Assembly (NCBI RefSeq): GCF_003703835.1
Contig: NZ_RDQR01000026.1
Coordinates: 1-36,915, forward strand
DNA length: 36,915 nt
Direction of reading: 5' to 3'
From: Auritidibacter ignavus
GTDB taxonomy: Bacteria; Actinomycetota; Actinomycetes; Actinomycetales; Micrococcaceae
The position numbers and the translations under genes were made by a program. The notes under the pieces are model-generated. The model made no database searches. It saw only the letters and a list, made by a program, of their open reading frames with translations, and was not told the DNA's origin. Below, piece by piece: positions 24,485-32,129 of the stretch (the first letter of the stretch is position 1; every line of letters starts with the position of its first letter).

Positions 24485-25648
24485 GTCCTTGCCCGCATAG
24501 AGCTCCATGGTGTCGGCGGCTTGGCGCCCATCCCAGCGGCGGATGGTCTCCTGAATGACATCCACCAGCTGGGGTCCATACCGCTCGGCCGCGGTCTGGG
24601 CGGCCTGTACCGCCCACTGATCCAGCGTGGTGGCCAGATGCTCATCGGTTTCCATCCGGTGCCCAAAATCGGCCACCGCTTGCACCAGTGCCCGATGCAG
24701 ATCCGAGTCGGGATCGGCCAGCTGATCCAGGAGCGCCTGTTTGGCGGTCACCCAGGTGTGCGAGGCCAGTTGGGCGACATTCGGGTCCGCGAACACTCCG
24801 GCTTTCAGGTTCTCGACCTTGGCCCGCACCTGGTCATCGTGTTGCATGTCCTGGGCGAGCTGTTCCAGCCAGCCGGTGACCTGCTGGCGAAGCTGGTGGT
24901 TCTGAGAGGCCACCACCGAGCGGAGATACCCCAACAGTTCACGGTGAATGCGCTCGCCGAGTAGCCGGTCGACCACGCGTGGTACCCAGCCGGGGGAACG
25001 GTCCGCGACGGCATCAATAAAGAACTGCGGATTCTCTGCCACCCAGTCGGCGGCCCGAGAGGCCACCAGTTCCACGGCGGGCTGGTGGTGGTTTGCAGAG
25101 ACGACTTCCTCGAGCACCGATCCCAAGGTCGGCGACCACTGAGGAGCAATCATGTGATCGCGCACCAGATCCGCGATCAGTTCTCGCACCTTGGTGTCAT
25201 CGGTGGCCCGCAGCGTGCCCACCGCGATCTCAGCCAGCTGGGTGCCCACATCGCGGGCGTGATCGGGCTCGGCCAGCCAGGCGCCGACCTTGCGGGCCGG
25301 GCGCAGGTTGGCCAGCTTTTCGGTCATCACCTCGGATTCCAGAAAGTTCTGCTGAAAGAAAGTACCCAGCGAAACGGCCAGCTGGTCCTTTTTGCGCGGA
25401 ATGATCGCGGTATGGGGGATCGGTAGCCCCATCGGACGCCGAAAGAGCGCGGTGACCGCAAACCAGTCGGCCAACGCGCCCACCATGCCTCCCTCAGCCG
25501 CAGCGCGCACATAGCTGAAGGCCGGGTGGCGTTCTTGCAGGATGAAGGCGATCACGAACACGATCGCTAACACGACCAGCACACTGGTGGCCACCAGTTT
25601 CATCCGGCGCAATCCGGCCCGACGGTCGGCTTCGGTGACTCCCGCCAC
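24398..25648 (-). CDS. DUF445 membrane protein
   Basis: 416 aa with an N-terminal helix (LVATSVLVVLAIVFVIAFIL), the DUF445 hallmark GGMVGALADWFAVTALFRRP followed by GLPIPHTAIIPRKKDQL, a long helical middle, and a C-terminal signature AGKDLQFIRINGSIIGALAG leading into the last helix. Function is unknown; the family (with YjiN) is thought to be envelope-related. GTG 25648 shares one base with the ackA stop (TAGTG), so it is the third gene of a pta-ackA-DUF445 operon. Confidence 0.9.
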   Translation of the reverse strand: MAGVTEADRRAGLRRMKLVATSVLVVLAIVFVIAFILQERHPAFSYVRAAAEGGMVGALADWFAVTALFRRPMGLPIPHTAIIPRKKDQLAVSLGTFFQQNFLESEVMTEKLANLRPARKVGAWLAEPDHARDVGTQLAEIAVGTLRATDDTKVRELIADLVRDHMIAPQWSPTLGSVLEEVVSANHHQPAVELVASRAADWVAENPQFFIDAVADRSPGWVPRVVDRLLGERIHRELLGYLRSVVASQNHQLRQQVTGWLEQLAQDMQHDDQVRAKVENLKAGVFADPNVAQLASHTWVTAKQALLDQLADPDSDLHRALVQAVADFGHRMETDEHLATTLDQWAVQAAQTAAERYGPQLVDVIQETIRRWDGRQAADTMELYAGKDLQFIRINGSIIGALAGLVIFTLATALFG

Positions 25649-26829
25649 TAGAACCCGGGACCCTGACCCCAGGCCTGTGCTGCGTCGACGACCTGGTAGG
25701 TCTTTTGGGCGATCGCCATTTCCTCATTGGTGGGGATCACCGCGACCTTGATTGCCGAATCCTCGGCCGAGATCAGCCGCGGTTCGGAACCGGTGACCAG
25801 ATTCAGCTCGTGATCGTAGGTAATGCCCAACACTTCCAGCCGGTCCAGCACGCGGGCCCGGAACGGGGCGGAGTTTTCACCAATGCCGGCGGTGAAGGTG
25901 ATCGCCTGGGCGCCACCGACGGCGATGTGATAGCCACCGATGTACTTGGCCAACCGATAGCTGGCCACATCCAGGGCGGCCTGGGAGCCACGGTGACCGG
26001 CATCGGCGGCGTGGAGCACTTCGCGCATATCGGTGTGGCCGCTGATCCCGTACAGTCCGGATTCGTTATTGAGTACCCGGTCGACTTCCTGGGCGGTAAA
26101 GCCATGGGAGGTCATCAGGTGAGTCACGATCGAGGGGTCGAGATCGCCGGAGCGGGTTCCCATCACCAGACCGGCCAGGGGCGTGTAGCCCATGGAGGTA
26201 TCCACTGATCGGCCCCCACGGATCGCGGTGGCCGAGGCACCATTGCCCAGGTGCAGAATAATGCCGTTGAAGTTGTGGCGGGGCACCCCGATCAGCTCGG
26301 CGGTCAGGCCGGTGACCAGATCGTGACTGGTGCCGTGGAACCCGTAGCGACGAATACCGTAATCGGTGTACCAGGATTCCGGGACCGCATACCGCCAGGC
26401 CTCGGCTGGCATCGAGGTGTGGAAGGAGGTGTCGAAGACCACGACCTGCGGGATATCCGGCCACTTTTCCCGCATTGCGCGCAGTCCGGCTGCCGAGGGC
26501 GGATTGTGCAGCGGAGCCAGCGGGGCGAGGGCATCAATGGCGCGGATGACCTCGTTGGTGACCAGAGCCGGGGCCTGGAAACGCTCACCACCGTGGACCA
26601 CACGGTGACCGGCGGCATCGATGGTGCGACCGTCGAGGACGTCCTCGAGCTGTCCCGAGACGATATCCAACGCCTGAGCATGATCGGAAATTTCGGAATC
26701 GGGCTGGCCGATCCGTTCAATAATGCCCTCGGCCAGCACCGGCTTCTCGGTATCCGCGCCGGACTCATCGAGTTCACGGACCTGGTATTTCAGGGAGGAT
26801 GAGCCAGAGTTAATAACCAAAATCAGCAT
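25648..26829 (-). CDS. ackA: Acetate kinase
   Basis: Interconverts acetyl phosphate + ADP and acetate + ATP. The 393 aa include the N-terminal INSGSSSLKYQV, HRVVHGGERF, FDTSFHTSMP, GFHGTSHDLV, LHLGNGASATAI, DTSMGYTPLAG and a C-terminal TAGIGENS, all family signatures. The ATG at 26829 follows AGGAGAAG. The gene lies 33 bp downstream of pta; together they form the acetate overflow / acetyl-phosphate pathway. Confidence 0.97.
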   Translation of the reverse strand: MLILVINSGSSSLKYQVRELDESGADTEKPVLAEGIIERIGQPDSEISDHAQALDIVSGQLEDVLDGRTIDAAGHRVVHGGERFQAPALVTNEVIRAIDALAPLAPLHNPPSAAGLRAMREKWPDIPQVVVFDTSFHTSMPAEAWRYAVPESWYTDYGIRRYGFHGTSHDLVTGLTAELIGVPRHNFNGIILHLGNGASATAIRGGRSVDTSMGYTPLAGLVMGTRSGDLDPSIVTHLMTSHGFTAQEVDRVLNNESGLYGISGHTDMREVLHAADAGHRGSQAALDVASYRLAKYIGGYHIAVGGAQAITFTAGIGENSAPFRARVLDRLEVLGITYDHELNLVTGSEPRLISAEDSAIKVAVIPTNEEMAIAQKTYQVVDAAQAWGQGPGF

Positions 26830-26862
26830 GGTGGGGTCTTCTCCTATCGGGCGCGGGATGAG

Positions 26863-28926
26863 TTAGTCGCGAGCCTGTGCTTGCACGGCGGTGATAGCGA
26901 CGGTGTTGACAATGTCCTCCACGGTGGTGCCGCGGGAGAGGTCGTTGACCGGCTTATTCAGGCCTTGCAGTACCGGGCCGACCGCCACGGCACCGGAGGA
27001 CTGTTGGACGGCCTTATAGGTGTTATTCCCGGTGTTCAGATCCGGGAAGATGAACACCGTGGCCTGACCGGCCACATCCGAATCCGGCATCTTGGAGGCC
27101 GCCACCGAGGCCGAGACCGCAGCATCGTACTGCAGCGGGCCGTCGACCTTCAGGTGGGGAGCATGGGCGTGGACCAGATCAGTGGCCTCACGGACTTTAT
27201 CCACGGCCTCACCGGATCCGGAGGTGCCGGTGGAGTAGGACAGCATCGCCACCCGGGGCTGAACCGAGAATTGCTCGGCGGTGGTCGCCGAAGCGATGGC
27301 AATATCGGCCAGCTGTTCGGCGTTCGGAGTGGGATTGACCGCGCAGTCGCCGTAAACTAGCGCCCGGTCGGGCAACAACATGAAGAATACCGAGGAGACG
27401 ATTGAGACCTCGGGGCGGGTCTTGATGAATTCCAAGGCCGGACGGATGGTGTGGGCGGTGGTGTTGGCCGCACCGGAGACCATGCCGTCGACCTCGTCGA
27501 GGTGAACCATCATGGTGCCGAAATAGGCGCCATCGAGCATAACTTCCTGGGCACGGTCGAGATCTACGCCCTTGTGGGCCCGCAGGCGCGCGTATTCTTC
27601 GGCATAGCGTTGCCGGTCCGGGGATTCGGTCGGGTCGATCAGCGTAATCTCATGCAGGTCCACGCCCTCGGTGGCGGCCAATTCCTGGATCTGGTCGACA
27701 TCGCCGAGGATCACCAGATCACACACATTGCGACGGTGCAGGATCTCAGCGGCACGCAGAATGCGGGGATCGTGTCCTTCCGGCAACACGATGCGTTTGC
27801 GGTCGGCCACGGCCCGTGAGATCAGCTGGTGCAAGAACCGCACCGGGGTCATTGCCGAGGAGTTGGTCAATTCCAGTCGCTCCAGCAACTCGTCACCATC
27901 GACGCGTTCGTGCCACGCCCCCAGGGCGGCAGCGATTTTGCGCGGCTGGGCGCTGGAAAGCTCGGCGCGGACCCGGGAGACCGCGGTGGTGGTGCTGAAT
28001 GTGTCGCCGAAGGAGGCAAAGATCGGGAAGGGCGCGTTGGCGTACATCTTCTGGATCTCAGCCCGTGGCAACATCGAGTTGGTCAGGATCATGCCCGAGG
28101 GGACCGGGAATTCGGGTACCAGCGCGGAGGCCATGGTCGCCAGAATGGCATCGGAGCGGTCCCCGGAAACGATCACCAAAGCGCCCTCGTTGAGAATGCT
28201 CAAGAAGTTGCCGCCTTCCATCGAGACGGCTTTGACCTCGGAAACATCGCGCTGGAACTGATCAGACCCGCTAATGTGCTCGAGGTTTAACGCCTGGGCG
28301 ATCTCAGCGATCGAGGGCAACGTGAGTTCGGGAAGCTCCGGGACGAGGTAGACCTTGGCCTGGGACTTCCCCGGACGGAGCGAGGACTCGATGGCTTCCA
28401 GTTGGTCGGGGTTGGCGCGGTTGACGATCACCGCCATGGGCTCGGCGCCAGACTCGTTGATGGTGGTCCGGGTGAGCTCCACCGCACTGGAGACGCCCTC
28501 CGGGCTCAAGTCGGCGCCAGAGACCACGGCCAGCACCGGGATGTTGAGGTTCAGTGCCAGCCGGGAGTTCAGTTCGAGTTCGAGGGCGGAGTCGGCCTCC
28601 ACGAAATCGGTGCCTTCGACCACGACCACGTCGGCGGAGATTTGCTCGAAAATATCGACGCACCGAGCGAAGATCTCGTCTTCTTCTCCGGTGGCGACCA
28701 GCTCACGGACTTCAGCCGAGCTCAAACCGGCCCGGGCTTGTTCTTCACTGAGATCAAAATTCTCGCGCATCAGGTGCACCATGGGGTCCCGCTGTGGGTC
28801 TGGGGAGATGGGGCGGAAGTAGCCTAGTGAGCCGGTGCGCTTATAGATGGAGTCGGCCACCCCGAGGCTGACCAGAGATTTTCCGGTGCCGGCGGTGGTG
28901 GTGGAAATGAACAAGCCTTGGGACAT
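26863..28926 (-). CDS. pta: Phosphate acetyltransferase
   Basis: Converts acetyl-CoA and phosphate to acetyl phosphate. This is the long form (687 aa): an N-terminal P-loop, BioD-like domain (FISTTTAGTGKSLVSLGV), a central DRTGG-type domain (ALVIVSGDRSDAILATMA) and the C-terminal catalytic PTA domain (RIVLPEGHDPRILRAAEI ... MVSGAANTTAHTIRPALEFI ... SYSTGTSGSGEAVDKVREA). ATG 28926 fits the ribosome-binding site GAGAGGA better than ATG 28932. TATAGT on the minus strand near 28974-28979 may be its -10. Two perfect palindromes lie upstream (29021-29045). Confidence 0.96.
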   Translation of the reverse strand: MSQGLFISTTTAGTGKSLVSLGVADSIYKRTGSLGYFRPISPDPQRDPMVHLMRENFDLSEEQARAGLSSAEVRELVATGEEDEIFARCVDIFEQISADVVVVEGTDFVEADSALELELNSRLALNLNIPVLAVVSGADLSPEGVSSAVELTRTTINESGAEPMAVIVNRANPDQLEAIESSLRPGKSQAKVYLVPELPELTLPSIAEIAQALNLEHISGSDQFQRDVSEVKAVSMEGGNFLSILNEGALVIVSGDRSDAILATMASALVPEFPVPSGMILTNSMLPRAEIQKMYANAPFPIFASFGDTFSTTTAVSRVRAELSSAQPRKIAAALGAWHERVDGDELLERLELTNSSAMTPVRFLHQLISRAVADRKRIVLPEGHDPRILRAAEILHRRNVCDLVILGDVDQIQELAATEGVDLHEITLIDPTESPDRQRYAEEYARLRAHKGVDLDRAQEVMLDGAYFGTMMVHLDEVDGMVSGAANTTAHTIRPALEFIKTRPEVSIVSSVFFMLLPDRALVYGDCAVNPTPNAEQLADIAIASATTAEQFSVQPRVAMLSYSTGTSGSGEAVDKVREATDLVHAHAPHLKVDGPLQYDAAVSASVAASKMPDSDVAGQATVFIFPDLNTGNNTYKAVQQSSGAVAVGPVLQGLNKPVNDLSRGTTVEDIVNTVAITAVQAQARD

Positions 28927-29020
28927 ACGCATCCTCTCGACCGGTGAAACGGAGATTGGTGTGGGTCACTTCTAACTATATCGACAACACCGCCCACGCC
29001 TAAGGGGCTGGTACACAGTG

Positions 29021-29045
29021 CTCACGTGAGGCTTCTAACGTTAGA
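29021..29045. promoter_or_regulatory. Twin palindromes between pta and the thiamine-binding gene
   Basis: CTCACGTGAG (29021-29030) and TCTAACGTTAGA (29034-29045) are perfect 10- and 12-bp palindromes separated by 3 bp, in the divergent intergenic region. Both have the CG centre common in operators of LacI-type and other dimeric regulators. The regulator and the gene controlled are unknown. Confidence 0.5.
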
Positions 29046-29082
29046 GATGAGAAAACCTGGGGTTGTGGGGCAGACTGGAACC

Positions 29083-29469
29083 ATGATTATTGCATTTTCG
29101 ATCACAACCTCCGGCACCGGATCGCTGGGTGCCGATGCTGCCTCCGGGTCTCCGGAAGCCACCGCTGCCGGGTCGGTCTCGCATGCTGTGGCTGAGGCCA
29201 TCGCCGTGGTGCGCGCCTCCGGATTGCCCTACCGCACCTCCTCGATGTTCACCGAGATCGAAGGTGAATGGGATGAGGTCATGGGGGTTATTAAAGACTG
29301 CGTGACCGCCCTGGAACCCTACGGCTCTCGGATCTCCTTGGTGATGAAGGCCGATATCCGCCCCGGATTCACCGGTGAGCTCGATGGCAAACTGAACCGG
29401 CTGGAACACCTCCTGCAGTCGCGGGGTGAGAGTGCGCACCACTCGAGTGCACAGGGCACTACCGAGTAG
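29083..29469 (+). CDS. MTH1187/YkoF-type thiamine-binding protein
   Basis: 128-aa protein of the MTH1187 family, small ferredoxin-like proteins that bind thiamine or its precursors. Diagnostic segments are IAFSITTSGTGSLG, VSHAVAEAIAVVRASGLPYR, SMFTEIEGEWDEVMGVIKD and SLVMKADIRPGFTGEL. The ATG at 29083 has CAGACT ending 6 nt upstream, a near match to the local TANNNT -10 pattern, and no ribosome-binding site. It is the first gene of a compact four-gene operon. Confidence 0.9.
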   Translation: MIIAFSITTSGTGSLGADAASGSPEATAAGSVSHAVAEAIAVVRASGLPYRTSSMFTEIEGEWDEVMGVIKDCVTALEPYGSRISLVMKADIRPGFTGELDGKLNRLEHLLQSRGESAHHSSAQGTTE

Positions 29470-30075
29470 ATGAAACGGTTCTTCCACCGATCAGCACGCA
29501 CCGAGACCGGGGCACGCTACTACGTGCGCTCGGCGGCTGAGGCCGACGTTGAGCGGGTCATTCCGGTCAAACTTGCGGTGTGGGACGAGATATATACCCC
29601 GGTATTGGGCGCTACATTCAGTGCCAAGGCCTATGCCAGCGCTGAGGGCCAGGTGGCTTTCTGGCGACGTCGCGCTCGAGCAACAGCCGATGACCCGCGG
29701 TTGTTTTTGGCCGAAGACCTCCGCGACCGGGTGCAGGGTGTCGCCACCGTGGACGAGCTGGCTGACACCACTCGCACGTGGTGCCAACGCCTGGCAGATC
29801 AGGGTGAACTACCGGAACTGGACGAAAACCCGGGCGCCTGGCCGGTGCGAGAAGTTCGGGGCGTTTATGTGCTGGCCGAATCCCGGCGTCGCGGGTTGGG
29901 CACCGCGCTGGTACAAACCGCGCTCGGCCCGCGACCCAGCGTGGCCAGGGTGTGGCGTGACCACGAGTTCTTTAGGGCTCTGGGGTATCGTCCGGTGGGG
30001 GAGCCGGTAACGGTCACCGAGGGAGACTGGGCCGGAATGACCGAACAACTCATGGTCAGGGGTGCTGATGGCTAA
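29470..30075 (+). CDS. GNAT-family N-acetyltransferase
   Basis: 201 aa. The acetyl-CoA-binding signature is ESRRRGLGTALVQTAL in motif A, preceded by the strand VRGVYVLA. The C-terminal HEFFRALGYRPVGEPVTVTE matches the usual GNAT end. The N-terminal YYVRSAAEADVERVIPVKL is a typical first strand and helix. The substrate is unknown. The ATG directly abuts the stop of the preceding gene (TAG-ATG) and the 3' end overlaps the next gene by 8 bp. Confidence 0.88.
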   Translation: MKRFFHRSARTETGARYYVRSAAEADVERVIPVKLAVWDEIYTPVLGATFSAKAYASAEGQVAFWRRRARATADDPRLFLAEDLRDRVQGVATVDELADTTRTWCQRLADQGELPELDENPGAWPVREVRGVYVLAESRRRGLGTALVQTALGPRPSVARVWRDHEFFRALGYRPVGEPVTVTEGDWAGMTEQLMVRGADG

Positions 30076-31018
30076 ACGAGGCGGGCGCTCGCAGAAAACA
30101 TCACCGGCCGATATCACCCCCGGCCACTACCAGATCGACAGCGGAGTCGCGGTGATCACCGAGGACCCCTTCACGGCTGGCGCCTGGCTGTTAATGATTA
30201 ATGGTGCTGAATCCTCGCAGATCAATGTGGACCATCCCACCGAGCTGGGCTTTGAGTACATGCGGTGGGCGGCCGCGGTGATCACCCACCGGTTTTCGAC
30301 TGACACCCGGTTACGGTTTCTGCACTTGGGCGCTGGCGGTTGCACCATGGCCCGGTGGGCGGCCGCGGTTTATCCGGACTCGCGCCAAACAGCGGTGGAT
30401 GATGATGCGACCCTGGTAAACCTGGTCCGAGAACACTGTGGCCTGCCGCGAGCACCGCGGTTGACGATCCGGGCCGCTGAGGCGGGCGAGGTGTTAGCCA
30501 CCGGTGCTACGGGGTCGCGGGACGTGATCTTCCGCGATGTGTTTGCCCAGGATCAGGACACCGGTCACCAGGTCACGCCCGAACATCTCACCGGGCTGGA
30601 AGCCACCGAAGAAGCAGCACGCATTCTCGGTCCCGACGGCGTGTACCTCATTAACTACGCAGGCCCAACCGGACTAGCCGATGCCCGGAGTGAAGTGGCG
30701 ACACTCCGAGAGGTGTTCTCGGAGGTGATCCTGATATCCGATCCGAGTATGTTCAAATCTCGCCGGCGCGGGAACATGATCTTTGCTGCCAGCAACGCCG
30801 AGATCCCGCAAGAGGCACTCGGCGGGCTGTCTGGACTCCAGCGCGCGGTATTGGCAGATCCACTGCCGGCCCACCTGCGCTGGAAGGCCCGAGAACTGGA
30901 TGACTTTTGCGCCGGTGCGGCACCGCGTACGGCCCCGTTGCGGACCAAAGTCAGTAAGCTGGAGTTAACCACAGGCAGACGCTGTGGGGATCAAGAGAAG
31001 GGTGACAATCATGAGTGA
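30068..31018 (+). CDS. Spermidine-synthase-like methyltransferase-fold protein
   Basis: About 316 aa. Rossmann-type core: LRFLHLGAGGCTMARW (glycine-rich loop), then AVDDDATLVNLVREHCGLP, RDVIFRDVFAQDQDTGHQVT and AARILGPDGVYLINYA, the pattern of spermidine synthase-like proteins (fused or stand-alone) common in actinobacteria. The acidic DVF motif is kept, but polyamine substrate residues cannot be confirmed. A C-terminal tail of about 60 residues is basic. ATG 30068 overlaps the GNAT gene by 8 bp; the stop overlaps the universal stress gene start by 8 bp. Confidence 0.85.
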   Translation: MAKRGGRSQKTSPADITPGHYQIDSGVAVITEDPFTAGAWLLMINGAESSQINVDHPTELGFEYMRWAAAVITHRFSTDTRLRFLHLGAGGCTMARWAAAVYPDSRQTAVDDDATLVNLVREHCGLPRAPRLTIRAAEAGEVLATGATGSRDVIFRDVFAQDQDTGHQVTPEHLTGLEATEEAARILGPDGVYLINYAGPTGLADARSEVATLREVFSEVILISDPSMFKSRRRGNMIFAASNAEIPQEALGGLSGLQRAVLADPLPAHLRWKARELDDFCAGAAPRTAPLRTKVSKLELTTGRRCGDQEKGDNHE

Positions 31019-31991
31019 CCAGAACACTGCATATCAGGGAAAAACTCATGGCGTGGTGGTCGGAGTTGACGGCTCGAAGCGGTCACTGGCCGCTGCCACC
31101 TGGGCGTTGCGGGAAGCAGAACGCACTCACCGCCCACTGACGCTCATCTCCGTCTATAGCTTGCCAATGTTTCCGTCGATGGTGATGGATTCCGCAGGCG
31201 GATCCGAACACGATAACGCGCTGGCCGATTCCGCGCGCAAGATTTTAGAAGCAACCGCCGAAAAGCTCGGACCCACCGATGTGGAGATCCGAGCAGCCAC
31301 TGAGCTCGGCGATCCCGCCACGGTGCTGGTCGATTACTCCGAACACGCCGACCTGCTGGTTGCCGGCCCCCGCGGTCGAGGCGGTTTCCTCGGTCTGCTG
31401 GTGGGATCGGTGTCGCGTGGGCTCCCGGCACGCGCTAAGTGCCCGGTCGCGTTGGTGCCGAAAGGTGCTGAAGAATCCCGCGCCGGAACTGATGCACCGG
31501 TGGTGGTTGGTGCCGACGGGTCGAGGCAGGCACGACTGGCCATGCTCCGCGCCGGCGAGGAAGCCATGAATCGTGGAACCTGGGTGCGGTTAGTCACCGC
31601 CATGGCCCCGGTTTCTCCGGCCGTGGAATGGTTGCCTGCTCCCGTGGATGAAAACGCTCTCCTCGAAGAGCTTCGCGAAAAAATGGAGTACGGTCGCAAC
31701 TGGTTGCAACACCATTTCCCGCAGTTACGGATTGAAGCGGAAGTCGTCGACGGCGTTCCGGTTGATGTGATGGTCAAAGAATCAGAAACCGCCCGCCTGG
31801 TCGTCGTCGGAACTCGTGGACTGGGTGGCTTCACCGGGGCACTGCTGGGTTCGACCTCTCAAGGCATCGTCTCTCACGCCAAGGGGCCGGTGCTGGTGGT
31901 GCCGGCCTACGACGATCCTCGGTTGGAAGACCGCACCGACTTTGGCCCCACCCTGGATGAGCACAAAGACAAGCGTCCGGATCATTCCTAA
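31011..31991 (+). CDS. Tandem-domain universal stress protein
   Basis: 326 aa with two UspA domains. Domain 1 (about 10-150) starts VVVGVDGSKRS and has the ATP-binding loop GPRGRGGFLGLLVGSVSRG. Domain 2 (about 165-315) starts PVVVGADGSRQA and has GTRGLGGFTGALLGSTSQG. Both keep the G-2X-G-9X-G(S/T) nucleotide signature, so ATP binding is expected at both sites, as in mycobacterial tandem USPs linked to dormancy. ATG 31011 follows GAAGGGTG and overlaps the previous stop. A 14-bp hairpin terminator follows. Confidence 0.93.
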   Translation: MSDQNTAYQGKTHGVVVGVDGSKRSLAAATWALREAERTHRPLTLISVYSLPMFPSMVMDSAGGSEHDNALADSARKILEATAEKLGPTDVEIRAATELGDPATVLVDYSEHADLLVAGPRGRGGFLGLLVGSVSRGLPARAKCPVALVPKGAEESRAGTDAPVVVGADGSRQARLAMLRAGEEAMNRGTWVRLVTAMAPVSPAVEWLPAPVDENALLEELREKMEYGRNWLQHHFPQLRIEAEVVDGVPVDVMVKESETARLVVVGTRGLGGFTGALLGSTSQGIVSHAKGPVLVVPAYDDPRLEDRTDFGPTLDEHKDKRPDHS

Positions 31992-32023
31992 GATATTGTC
32001 GTTACCAGTCCTTTAACGTCTGA

Positions 32024-32057
32024 CAGGGCGGTTGCCACATGACTGGCAACCGCCCTG
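32024..32057. terminator. Terminator after the universal stress protein gene
   Basis: CAGGGCGGTTGCCA and TGGCAACCGCCCTG form a perfect 14-bp stem with a 6-nt loop. No long U-tract follows on the + strand; it probably separates the two convergent units. Confidence 0.8.
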
Positions 32058-32090
32058 CGGTGTGTGAGATGAGGTAGTAACCCCCAAGGA

Positions 32091-32116
32091 TCCGGAGAAC
32101 TTCCCCGGACTCCGGA
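32091..32116. terminator. Terminator after the NlpC/P60 gene
   Basis: TCCGGAG (32091-32097) and CTCCGGA (32110-32116) form a 7-bp stem with a 12-nt loop, 14 nt beyond the stop of the minus-strand hydrolase gene. Confidence 0.6.
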
Positions 32117-32129
32117 CCCCCGAGGGAAT

